From an uncultured Bacilli bacterium (GTDB lineage: Bacteria > Bacillota_I > Bacilli_A > RF39 > UBA660), in NCBI GenBank assembly GCA_947589735.1, contig CANQCR010000001.1:62001-126000 (forward strand): a stretch of DNA of 64,000 bases, in the 5' to 3' direction. The notes beneath the pieces were generated by a model. That model saw only the letters and a list, made by a program, of their open reading frames with translations. It was not told the DNA's origin and did no database searches. Shown one piece after another: positions 1 through 9,176 of the stretch. The translations under genes and the position numbers were made by a program. How positions within the stretch are numbered: position 1 is the stretch's first letter; each line of letters begins with the position of its first letter.

Positions 1-236
1 AAATCTCTTCTAATAGTTGGTAAAAGAACTTTGGTCATACCAGAAGCGCTCCTAGCTCTTTTACTATCCTCTAATTTTAACGTATGCATTGTCTCCGATA
101 AGTTTTTAATATCATCATCAAGCCCTAAAGAACGCAGCTTTCTTTTAATATGATACCATATCATAAGGCCAGTAAAAACAATTAAAAGAAACAAAAGGAT
201 AACTACTAACAGTATAAAAATTATTGTCTTTGTCAT
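1..236 (-). CDS. Partial CDS (5' end only, runs off window start): N-terminal TM segment followed by SASGMTKVLLPTIRRD, resembling TIM44-like/zinc-ribbon-associated membrane proteins
   Basis: ATG at 234-236 on minus strand, open to the window edge; hydrophobic N-terminus; ATGA overlap with the upstream gene's stop. Confidence 0.55.
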   Translation of the reverse strand, partial: MTKTIIFILLVVILLFLLIVFTGLMIWYHIKRKLRSLGLDDDIKNLSETMHTLKLEDSKRARSASGMTKVLLPTIRRD

Positions 237-1204
237 TTAAAACGATACCCACATACAACACAAATTGGTTGGCCTTGCTTAACCGAAAAACCACAGTTTG
301 GACATACCCCAATCCCATCACTCGGAGTTGGAGCTTGTCTAACATCGGTTGGAACTTGTCTAGTATCAGCCGGAGATTGTTCTCTTAAGGCTTCGCCTGC
401 CGTTGGTCGAAGTCCAGATTGAACTCCAAAAATTGACATTGGATCAGCTACCAAGCCTTGATTAGACACAGGCGCAGGCGTTGGCGTTGGAGGCACTGGA
501 GTTGGATTAGGATTCATATTAGGCATTGGGGTTGCCGCGTTCGGTGGACTTACTAATCCAGCATTTCCCATCCCACCATTATCTATGCGAGATGGCGCTA
601 CATTATTCGCCATAAAAGGATTCATCTCACCAGCACTAACGGGATTATTAACAGATGGATGAGGTGTTGGTTGCTGCGTATTCCCTCCTAAAGGCGGATT
701 ATTTACACTATTTGGTGGATACATACTATCCCTAACCGCATTTCCAACTGGAAGAGCTGATGGCTCGATAATATCGATACTAACCAAATCTTCCTTTTGA
801 ACTTCTGGAATGACGGGAGTAATGACTTCTTCCTTATCATCATTTGGTAAATCAAAAGATGGTGGAGCAGCCATTTTAAGGCTTTCAAAAGAAGAGTCAA
901 CATTATAATTTGCTGGTGTGACATTAGAAACACTCATCGGCGTTACCGGATTGGTATCAGATACAAAGTTGTTACTAAGAGGATTATATACTTCATCGCT
1001 AACCAAGCCGTTTCTTGTATTACTAGTAGAATTATTTTCACTAGGTATAGGATTTGATTCTACATTATAGACTTTATTGTAATCAAAAGTATAAGCATCG
1101 GCTGTCTTTGAAGGTGCTTGATACTCCGTAGGATAAACAGCTTTTGTCCCATCTGCATTAGGCATCGTATTCATATTGTTATTTTCTTGATTCATCTTAT
1201 ACAT
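233..1204 (-). CDS. Asn/Pro-rich low-complexity protein with C-terminal zinc ribbon (CPNCG...CVVCGYRF)
   Basis: Long ORF; two CxxC motifs at C-terminus. Confidence 0.7.
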   Translation of the reverse strand: MYKMNQENNNMNTMPNADGTKAVYPTEYQAPSKTADAYTFDYNKVYNVESNPIPSENNSTSNTRNGLVSDEVYNPLSNNFVSDTNPVTPMSVSNVTPANYNVDSSFESLKMAAPPSFDLPNDDKEEVITPVIPEVQKEDLVSIDIIEPSALPVGNAVRDSMYPPNSVNNPPLGGNTQQPTPHPSVNNPVSAGEMNPFMANNVAPSRIDNGGMGNAGLVSPPNAATPMPNMNPNPTPVPPTPTPAPVSNQGLVADPMSIFGVQSGLRPTAGEALREQSPADTRQVPTDVRQAPTPSDGIGVCPNCGFSVKQGQPICVVCGYRFK

Positions 1205-1342
1205 CCTTTTCTAATTTATTATTAAATCATAAATCTAAAACTAGAAAGCAAGTATGAAGCCCTACTTTTCATTCTATACTAAGATTAGTTTACCACAAAT
1301 CATTAACTAATTCAACTAAAAAGATATGTTTAAAACATACCT

Positions 1343-3085
1343 TTACTTATCTAATTTAATATGTAATTCCTTTAGTTGAATATCAGATACAACATTTGGA
1401 GCTTCACTCATTAAGCAAGATGCTGAAGCTGTTTTTGGAAAAGCGATAACATCCCGAATATTTTCTGTACCAAGTAAAAGCATTACCAAACGATCAAGTC
1501 CAAAGGCAATACCGCCATGAGGTGGCGTTCCATACTTTAGGGCATCTACAAAGAAGCCAAACTTTTCCCTGATTTCTTCTTCTTTTAAACCTAGAGCTTC
1601 AAATACTTTCTCCTGAACCTCTTGATTATGTATTCTAATACTTCCCCCCCCGGCTTCATAACCATTAATAACGATATCATAAGCCTTGGAATAGCAATTA
1701 GCTTTATCCGTAAGAAGTTTATCCACATCACTATCTTTAGGTGATGTAAATGGATGATGACAAGATACGTACCGACCCTCTTCTTCACTATATTCGAAGG
1801 TTGGAAAATCAGTTACCCAAAGTAATTGATAATCGTCTTTGTCAATTAGATTTAAATCACGAGCTAATTTACATCTTAAAGCTCCTAAACTTACTTTAAC
1901 TGTTTTCTCATCGCCACAAATTATAAGAACTAAATCGTTGTTTTCTAGTGATAACGTTTCTTTTATAGTACTTATCTCACTAGCAGTTAAGTTTTTTACA
2001 ATACTACCCGTAAGTTCTTCTTCCATCTTTAGGAAAATAAGTCCTTGAGCTTTATAAGTCTTAACAAAATCAGTTAGTTTATCAATTTCTTTACGAGAGT
2101 ATTTTGAAGCAGCATCTTTGACAACAAGGCAGTTAGCAATACCACCCTTATCAATCGCATCTTTAAGGAATGTTACGCCCGTATTCTTTAAGATATCTGT
2201 AATATCATTAATTGGCATCGCAAAACGTAAATCCGGTTTATCACTGCCATATAAGCGCATAGCTTCATCATAAGGCATTCTTCTTAAAGGTAATTTAATA
2301 TCGATATTTTTAATTGTTTTAAAGACATAAGCAACTAGTCCTTCGGCAATTGTCATGATGTCATCTTCATCAACATAACTGGCCTCAATATCGATTTGCG
2401 TAAACTCCGGTTGACGATCAGCTCTTAAATCTTCATCACGAAAACATTTTGCAATTTGAAAATATTTTTCTAAACCACCAATCATCAATAATTGCTTAAA
2501 AATTTGTGGTGATTGCGGTAAAGCATAAAACTTACCATCATTAACCCTAGATGGGACAAGATAGTCTCTAGCTCCTTCAGGTGTTGATTTGCATAAAACC
2601 GGTGTCTCAATTTCTAAGAAACCTTTAGAGTCCATATATTCTCTTACCGCCATCGTTATTTGATGACGAACTTTTAGATTATGTTGAAGAGTATTACGCC
2701 TTAAATCCAAATAGCGATATTTAAGACGGGTATCTTCTAAAGCGGTTGTCTCATCACTTATCGCAAATGGTACTTCTAAAGATGTATTTAAAATAGTAAG
2801 CTCTTGAACAAGGATTTCAATCTCGCCAGTAGCGATTTTATCATTTTTAGATTCCCTTTCGCTAACTACACCTTTAACTTTAATAACATATTCATTGCGC
2901 AAAGTTTCCGCTACAGCATAATCCTTATCTTCAGGTCGAAATACAAGTTGAACAATTCCGCTTCGGTCTCTTAAATCAACAAATATTAAGCCTCCTAAGT
3001 TTCTCTTTTTGCTAACAAAGCCATATAATTCAACAGATGAACCAACATCATTAATTGATAAACTATTATTTTCAATTGTTTTCAT
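1343..3085 (-). CDS. aspS: Aspartyl-tRNA synthetase
   Basis: Class II aaRS motifs ([27 protein letters not shown]); full length 580 aa. Confidence 0.97.
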   Translation of the reverse strand: MKTIENNSLSINDVGSSVELYGFVSKKRNLGGLIFVDLRDRSGIVQLVFRPEDKDYAVAETLRNEYVIKVKGVVSERESKNDKIATGEIEILVQELTILNTSLEVPFAISDETTALEDTRLKYRYLDLRRNTLQHNLKVRHQITMAVREYMDSKGFLEIETPVLCKSTPEGARDYLVPSRVNDGKFYALPQSPQIFKQLLMIGGLEKYFQIAKCFRDEDLRADRQPEFTQIDIEASYVDEDDIMTIAEGLVAYVFKTIKNIDIKLPLRRMPYDEAMRLYGSDKPDLRFAMPINDITDILKNTGVTFLKDAIDKGGIANCLVVKDAASKYSRKEIDKLTDFVKTYKAQGLIFLKMEEELTGSIVKNLTASEISTIKETLSLENNDLVLIICGDEKTVKVSLGALRCKLARDLNLIDKDDYQLLWVTDFPTFEYSEEEGRYVSCHHPFTSPKDSDVDKLLTDKANCYSKAYDIVINGYEAGGGSIRIHNQEVQEKVFEALGLKEEEIREKFGFFVDALKYGTPPHGGIAFGLDRLVMLLLGTENIRDVIAFPKTASASCLMSEAPNVVSDIQLKELHIKLDK

Positions 3086-3146
3086 TCTATCACTCCCCAG
3101 TTGTTTTCAACACTAATATTTTACACCGATACAACTTCAATATCAA

Positions 3147-3175
3147 GAAAAAAGAATCTAAATATAGATTCTATT
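3147..3175 (-). terminator. Intrinsic terminator after DUF1292 gene
   Basis: Minus strand GAATCTATATTTAGATTC followed by TTTTTTCTT. Confidence 0.6.
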
Positions 3176-3413
3176 CGTCATCTTCTTGACGGTTAGCTAA
3201 TTGCTCGTTGAATATGCCAAGTAATTGTTCAAGCAAATTAGCATCTTCAACTTCATATAAGCCGTCTGTTTGATCATAAGCGCAGAACATAAAATTGCTG
3301 TAATCATTTTCATCCATTAGATAAACATAATTAATACCATCTAATATAGTGGATGCAACTGCTACATAATTTTTGTTATCTTCTAACGTTAGTACTTCTC
3401 CTACTTCAACCAT
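3171..3413 (-). CDS. DUF1292 family protein (YrzB-like)
   Basis: Small acidic protein, EVGEVLTLEDNKNYVAVAST... pattern. Confidence 0.7.
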   Translation of the reverse strand: MVEVGEVLTLEDNKNYVAVASTILDGINYVYLMDENDYSNFMFCAYDQTDGLYEVEDANLLEQLLGIFNEQLANRQEDDE

Positions 3414-3424
3414 TTTTTATCCTC

Positions 3425-3967
3425 CTATCTTTGTTTAGCATTTTTAGCTTCTTTCTTACTACGATAATATTTTTTAAACCATTGATGATTTTTGTGCCAA
3501 TAAGTAAGAGCCGCAATACCACCAGCCGCTAATGTAATTGGTGAGGCACCAAGTAGCAATAATGGAACAATAACTGATGCAGCCTCCATTGTTTGCATAA
3601 CCTTAACCGATTTTTTATCACCTTGTGATCGAGCCCTAATAAAATGTTTTTTACCTGTACTATAGCCTATTTGAAGGGTTTCTTTACCGGCAAAAATAGA
3701 TGCTCCCATTAAAATAGCGCCCATTGTTGAAAAAGAAAATGGTGTAAATGGTAAGAAGTGTAAAGCTAAAACTGTTCCAGTAGCTAAAGCCGTATCAAAA
3801 ATGACACGTCCTGTTACTTTAGCAACTTTTCGAGCCGTAATTTTATGTTTTCTTTTTCTTGGAGCTCTGGAATTACTTAAATCAACCTCTTCATCAGTTA
3901 AATCCGCACCATCATCGAAACCACTTTGTTCATATTGACTATCGTCTTGTGTCATATCATATGCCAT
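3425..3967 (-). CDS. Hypothetical membrane protein
   Basis: ORF with two hydrophobic segments and basic C-terminus. Confidence 0.6.
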   Translation of the reverse strand: MAYDMTQDDSQYEQSGFDDGADLTDEEVDLSNSRAPRKRKHKITARKVAKVTGRVIFDTALATGTVLALHFLPFTPFSFSTMGAILMGASIFAGKETLQIGYSTGKKHFIRARSQGDKKSVKVMQTMEAASVIVPLLLLGASPITLAAGGIAALTYWHKNHQWFKKYYRSKKEAKNAKQR

Positions 3968-3977
3968 AATATCCCTC

Positions 3978-5294
3978 CTAACTAGTTAATTTACTAACAA
4001 GATCAGTTAATAAAACATTCTCTTGTTCAAACGTAATCATATTTTTTAAACTGACCATTTCTTTTTGGATTTCATCGGAACCAATGATAATAACATAGTT
4101 AACGCCGATGTGATTAGCATATTTCATTTTTTGTTTCATACCCTTATTACCGTAATAGATATCCACTTTAAGATTATTTTGTCTTAACATATCAGCGACC
4201 CTTAAGGTGTAAGACAAATCATTATCATCCATCGGTACAACTAAAACATCGATTAAACTTTTCTTACTAGCTTTAATAAGCCCCGCTTCTTTAAGTTGAC
4301 TAAATAATCTTGTAAGACCAATTGATATACCAATGCCGGGTAATTCTTCATTTGTATAAAACCCTGTTAGATTATCATACCGGCCCCCAGAACAAATACT
4401 ACCTAAAGAAGGATAATTAACTAAGTTAGTTTCATATACCGTCCCGGTATAATAGTCAAGGCCTCTTGCAATCGTAAGATCAATTTGATAAGATGCTGAA
4501 TCTAAATTAAAATCGGCAATCATATCGGTAACTGTCTTTAACTCTTCAACACCTAAACGATAGTTTTCGTCATCAATCGCAAGCTCCATCAATTTCGTAA
4601 GTATCTCTTGATTAGTTCCCTTAATTTGAATAAAAGAGAGAATCTTATCAATCTTATCTTGACTAATACCCATATTAACAAGCTCTTCTTTAACATTATC
4701 AAGACCAATTTTATCTAATTTATCAATAATTCTTAAAACATCACTAACCATATCAGTAAGTTCTAAAGAAGCAAAAAAGCCATTTAAAATCTTACGATTA
4801 TTATATCTAATAACAAAAGGTCCAAAATCTAATCGTTTAAATATTTCATAGATAATAGCCGGCATTTCAGCATCATACGTAAGAGGAATACTAGCATTAC
4901 CAATTACGTCAATATCACATTGATAAAACTCTCTATACCTTCCGTGTTGGGGTCTCTCACCACGATAAACCTTTCCCATCTGATATCTTTTAAAAGGAAA
5001 AGTAAGGTCATTATAATGAAGAGCCACATAACGAGCTAAAGGTACTGTAAGATCAAAGCGTAACGCTAAATCATTGTCTCCTTTATTAAAACGATATATC
5101 TGCTTTTCGGTTTCGCCCCCAGCTTTCGCTAATAAAACATCCGCATACTCAATAACCGGTGTATCAAGGGGCATAAAGCCAAACTCTTCATAGACACCTC
5201 TTATTGTATCGACCATATGATTAAAAAGGAGTTGATCCTGAGGTAATAATTCCATAAACCCTGGTAAAATTTTTGGCTGTACTTTTTTTGTCAT
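3978..5294 (-). CDS. hisS: Histidyl-tRNA synthetase
   Basis: RGERPQHGRYREFYQCDIDVIG, GGRYDNL motifs. Confidence 0.97.
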   Translation of the reverse strand: MTKKVQPKILPGFMELLPQDQLLFNHMVDTIRGVYEEFGFMPLDTPVIEYADVLLAKAGGETEKQIYRFNKGDNDLALRFDLTVPLARYVALHYNDLTFPFKRYQMGKVYRGERPQHGRYREFYQCDIDVIGNASIPLTYDAEMPAIIYEIFKRLDFGPFVIRYNNRKILNGFFASLELTDMVSDVLRIIDKLDKIGLDNVKEELVNMGISQDKIDKILSFIQIKGTNQEILTKLMELAIDDENYRLGVEELKTVTDMIADFNLDSASYQIDLTIARGLDYYTGTVYETNLVNYPSLGSICSGGRYDNLTGFYTNEELPGIGISIGLTRLFSQLKEAGLIKASKKSLIDVLVVPMDDNDLSYTLRVADMLRQNNLKVDIYYGNKGMKQKMKYANHIGVNYVIIIGSDEIQKEMVSLKNMITFEQENVLLTDLVSKLTS

Positions 5295-5392
5295 TTATAT
5301 CAGCTCCACTATTGTTATCATAACATTTTTTCAGTCATTTAGCAACTAAAATAAAAGCATACACTAGATTTGTGTACACTTTTATCTTACAT

Positions 5393-6475
5393 TTAACTGG
5401 CTACCTCTTTTTTGTTACTCTCTTTTATCTTTTCAATTCCCTCACTGATGTCATCTTTATAAAACTTATATAAAGAAACAATAAGAATAGCTAATGGGAA
5501 AGATATAAAGACACCTAGAATGCCGAAGATAGCGCCACCGGCAAATAAAGCAAAGATGGTAAGTAGTGGTGGGATAGAGTTTGTCTTACCATAAACATGA
5601 GGATTAATAACATAACTATCTAAACTAGATAATAGGAAGAAAGCAATAAGCGTTCTAATAAACAACTGGGGACTAACAATAAAGGCCGTAATAGCTGCCA
5701 CAATATTATTAGCAATACCACCGAAATATGGAATCAAATTAGCAATACCCGCCATAATACCTAAAACAATAGCGTTGGGGTGACCAATAATAGCGTAAAC
5801 AACGCCATATTCAAAAACGGAAATAATCATAACTTGAACTAAGCCACCTAAATAATTACGCATTTCTGTATCCAATACTTTAACAAAGTGGTAAGTCTTA
5901 CGGCTACGCTTTTTAAAGTACTTTTTAACACCTTTTCTAATACTATCCATATCAATTAAGAAATAGATGAAAGCTGCCCCACCGATAAATAATTTGCCAA
6001 CTAAATTAATAGATGATGAGACTAAGTTAATAGCGCCATCAGATACATACTTTGTAACGCCATTTAAAATCTCTTGAAAGTTAGTATTTAATACATCTTG
6101 TAAACCACTTAAATTAATATTCCAATCATAAGTTGAAAGCTTAGTTATAAAGGCATTAATACTATCAAATAAATTAGATATCTGGCTTACACAAGTAGTA
6201 CTAATAACATAAACCATAAAGCCTAATAAAAGGAGTAATCCTAAAATAACGATAAAGATAGCTAAGCCCTTGGGTAAACCTTTATCACGCAATTTTTGTA
6301 CAATTGGATTAACAGCATAAGCGACAGCAAAACCCATGATAAATGGTAAGCAAATATTAAAAGCCTTAGTAAAGATACCAATCCATAAATGACCAGTATG
6401 ATACATCAAATAAATAGTAAGAGCCACAATAGCTAAATTAACTAATTTAAAATCAATTCGATCTTTTTTTAACAT
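5393..6475 (-). CDS. AI-2E family transporter (PerM-like)
   Basis: Multi-TM ORF; PYFGGIANNIVAAITAF...LDSYVINPHVYGKT motif. Confidence 0.85.
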   Translation of the reverse strand: MLKKDRIDFKLVNLAIVALTIYLMYHTGHLWIGIFTKAFNICLPFIMGFAVAYAVNPIVQKLRDKGLPKGLAIFIVILGLLLLLGFMVYVISTTCVSQISNLFDSINAFITKLSTYDWNINLSGLQDVLNTNFQEILNGVTKYVSDGAINLVSSSINLVGKLFIGGAAFIYFLIDMDSIRKGVKKYFKKRSRKTYHFVKVLDTEMRNYLGGLVQVMIISVFEYGVVYAIIGHPNAIVLGIMAGIANLIPYFGGIANNIVAAITAFIVSPQLFIRTLIAFFLLSSLDSYVINPHVYGKTNSIPPLLTIFALFAGGAIFGILGVFISFPLAILIVSLYKFYKDDISEGIEKIKESNKKEVAS

Positions 6476-6476
6476 A

Positions 6477-6920
6477 TTATTTCCTACTTTCTAACCAAAT
6501 GGTAATTGGTCCATCATTATTAATATTAACTAACATATCCGCACCAAAGATACCAGTTGCAACATCAATATTATAACTTCTTAATTCCTCATTAAACATA
6601 TCATATAAAGTAGTGGCCATATCCCCTTTCATCGCCTTAATATAACTAGGACGATTACCTTTTGTTGTATCAGCATATAAAGTAAACTGGGATATCGATA
6701 AGATACTACCACCAACATCTAATAGTGATTTGTTCATCACGCCATCTTCATCATCAAAAATGCGTAAGTTAACAACCTTTTTAGCTAAGTATTTAACATC
6801 TTCAATGGTATCATCATCAGTAAAGCCAACAAATAAAACTAAGCCGGAAGTTATTTTACCATTCACTTTGCCAGCGATGGTAACTTTTGATTCTTTGCTT
6901 CTTTGAACTAAAACACGCAT
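6477..6920 (-). CDS. dtd: D-aminoacyl-tRNA deacylase
   Basis: MRVLVQRSKESKVTI..., SISQFTLYADTTKGNRPSY motif. Confidence 0.95.
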   Translation of the reverse strand: MRVLVQRSKESKVTIAGKVNGKITSGLVLFVGFTDDDTIEDVKYLAKKVVNLRIFDDEDGVMNKSLLDVGGSILSISQFTLYADTTKGNRPSYIKAMKGDMATTLYDMFNEELRSYNIDVATGIFGADMLVNINNDGPITIWLESRK

Positions 6921-9097
6921 TATTTAATAATCCTTTCCACATTGATAACACCAGGTAAAGTGAAAACTTCACTCATAAACTTATTTAATCTATCCGTATT
7001 ATCAACTAATAAATTGATATCAAACATATAGCGATCAGATGATGCGATAGTATTAATACTTTGAATAGTTATATCACTATTTGATGTCTTATTAATTATA
7101 TTAATTAATAGGTTATTATTTTCACTCGCCGTAATTAAAATATTCGTTGCATATTTTTTGGTAATGACATCATTCCATTTGACATCGATAATCCGTTCAT
7201 CCAAATCAGCAATATTAGGGCACGTCGTCCGGTGAACATTAATACCATGTCCCTTGCTGATATAGCCCACGATATCATCACCGGGTACCGGCTTACAACA
7301 AGATGCCACATTGATTTTAATGTGATCAATATTATCAACAACAATATCCCCTTTAACGGTTACATTCTTTTCATCTTGATTAATAACACGGTCTAAAACT
7401 AATTCTTGTTTTGTTTTAGACTCATTATAAAGAGCATTGACCACTTGAAGAGGTGTAATCTTTCCATTACCGATATTGGTATGAAGTTCGACCATATCGC
7501 TAAACTTTAATTCTTCAAGTAAGCGGTCGATGTTTTCATTACTATAAAACTCCGCGAAAGGTATTTTTCTTTTTTTAACTTCTTTTTGAAGCATCTCGGT
7601 ACCCTTTTTAAGATTTTCTTCTTTATCAATCTTATTAAAGAAGTTTTTTATCTTATTTTTAGCTTGTGCCGTAAAGGCCATATCAATCCATTCGCGTGAT
7701 GGACCACTAGAGTTTTTATTCGTGTTAATCTTGACAATATCGCCGTCATTTAATTGGTAGTCCAAAGATACAATATTGCCATTAACTAAAGCACCAACCA
7801 TTTTATCTCCGACCCCACTATGAACCCGATAAGCAAAATCGATTGGCGTTGAACCTTGCGGTAATTCAATAACATCACCTTTAGGAGTAAAGACATAAAT
7901 CGTATTATTTAAAACATCTTCTTGAACATTATGGACAAAAAGTTCATCGTTTTTTTCTTCTTTTAATTCCATAATTTCTCTAAAGAATTGAAGCTTTTGT
8001 TCCATCGCACTTTGCATACTAGCTTTAACGTTACTACCGTGTTCCTTATATGACCAGTGCGATGCGATACCATGTTCTGCAACTTGATCCATCTCATACG
8101 TTCTAATTTGAATTTCAAATAAGTACCCTTCAAGGCCAAAAACCGTCGTATGAAGTGATTGATACATATTTGTCTTCGGCATTGCAATATAATCTTTAAA
8201 GCGCTTTGGAATGGGACGATACTTCGAATGAATAATACCTAAAACTTGATAACACTCAGGGATGGTATCAACAAAAACTCTTAGAGCCAGTAAATCATAG
8301 ATATCACTAAAACGTCTTCCTTTATCTAGTTTTTTATAAATACTATAGATACTTTTAGCGCGTCCTTTAATCTCATGTTTAATATTATGCTCATCAAGCA
8401 TTTTTGAGACCTCTTCCATCATTTCATTAACAATCGCATCCCGTTCTTTACGCGTTTGATTTAATTGTTCAACAATGGAAAAATAAACATCCGGTTTTAA
8501 ATAACGAAGAGATAAATCCTCTAATTCACTTTTAATCTGATTCATACCTAACCGGTGCGCTATCGGCGTTAGAATATCAAGTGTCTCTTTCGCATTTTCT
8601 TTTTGCTTTTTCTCTGACAATATCCATAATGTTCGCATATTATGAAGTCGGTCAGCAAGTTTTAAGATAAGGATTCGGACATCTTCACATAAACCAACTA
8701 AAATCTTCCGGTGATTAGCAATAACAGCTTCATTATCACAAGTAAACTTTAACTTATTGATCTTTGTAACACCATTAACTAGCGTCGCAATTTCTTTACC
8801 GAATTTTTCCTCAAGTTCTTCTGGTGTCGCATCACAGTCTTCAATCGTATCGTGTAAAAGAGCCGCACTTATCGTCGCACTATCAGCATTAATGCCCGCT
8901 AAAATAGAGGCAACATTCAATGGATGAGTAATATAATCCTCACCGGTTAAACGTTTTTGCCCAAAGTGTTTTTCATAAGCATATAGATAAGCTCTTGAAA
9001 TTGTTTTTAATTCTTTCTTATCCGTTATATAAGTACTTACCTTCTCATATAACTCATCAAAAGTAATGTTGGGATTATCTTTCCTCACGAACATCAT
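6920..9097 (-). CDS. relA: RelA/SpoT bifunctional (p)ppGpp synthetase/hydrolase
   Basis: HD domain (LLHDTIEDC), synthetase, TGS and ACT domains; full length. Confidence 0.95.
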   Translation of the reverse strand: MMFVRKDNPNITFDELYEKVSTYITDKKELKTISRAYLYAYEKHFGQKRLTGEDYITHPLNVASILAGINADSATISAALLHDTIEDCDATPEELEEKFGKEIATLVNGVTKINKLKFTCDNEAVIANHRKILVGLCEDVRILILKLADRLHNMRTLWILSEKKQKENAKETLDILTPIAHRLGMNQIKSELEDLSLRYLKPDVYFSIVEQLNQTRKERDAIVNEMMEEVSKMLDEHNIKHEIKGRAKSIYSIYKKLDKGRRFSDIYDLLALRVFVDTIPECYQVLGIIHSKYRPIPKRFKDYIAMPKTNMYQSLHTTVFGLEGYLFEIQIRTYEMDQVAEHGIASHWSYKEHGSNVKASMQSAMEQKLQFFREIMELKEEKNDELFVHNVQEDVLNNTIYVFTPKGDVIELPQGSTPIDFAYRVHSGVGDKMVGALVNGNIVSLDYQLNDGDIVKINTNKNSSGPSREWIDMAFTAQAKNKIKNFFNKIDKEENLKKGTEMLQKEVKKRKIPFAEFYSNENIDRLLEELKFSDMVELHTNIGNGKITPLQVVNALYNESKTKQELVLDRVINQDEKNVTVKGDIVVDNIDHIKINVASCCKPVPGDDIVGYISKGHGINVHRTTCPNIADLDERIIDVKWNDVITKKYATNILITASENNNLLINIINKTSNSDITIQSINTIASSDRYMFDINLLVDNTDRLNKFMSEVFTLPGVINVERIIK

Positions 9098-9140
9098 TCT
9101 TTCTATTAAAACTATAATAAATTATATCACATAATTAGTT

Positions 9141-9176
9141 CAAAAAAAAGGAATTAGCAATTAATTCCTTTTACTT
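9141..9176 (-). terminator. Intrinsic terminator of secDF
   Basis: AAAAGGAATTAATTGCTAATTCCTTTTTTTTG on minus strand. Confidence 0.7.

Noticed and set aside
3086-3170. Possible T-box leader upstream of aspS
   Set aside because: Only ~85 bp of intergenic space, with a simple terminator hairpin of the upstream gene; no T-box sequence (UGGN) or specifier architecture
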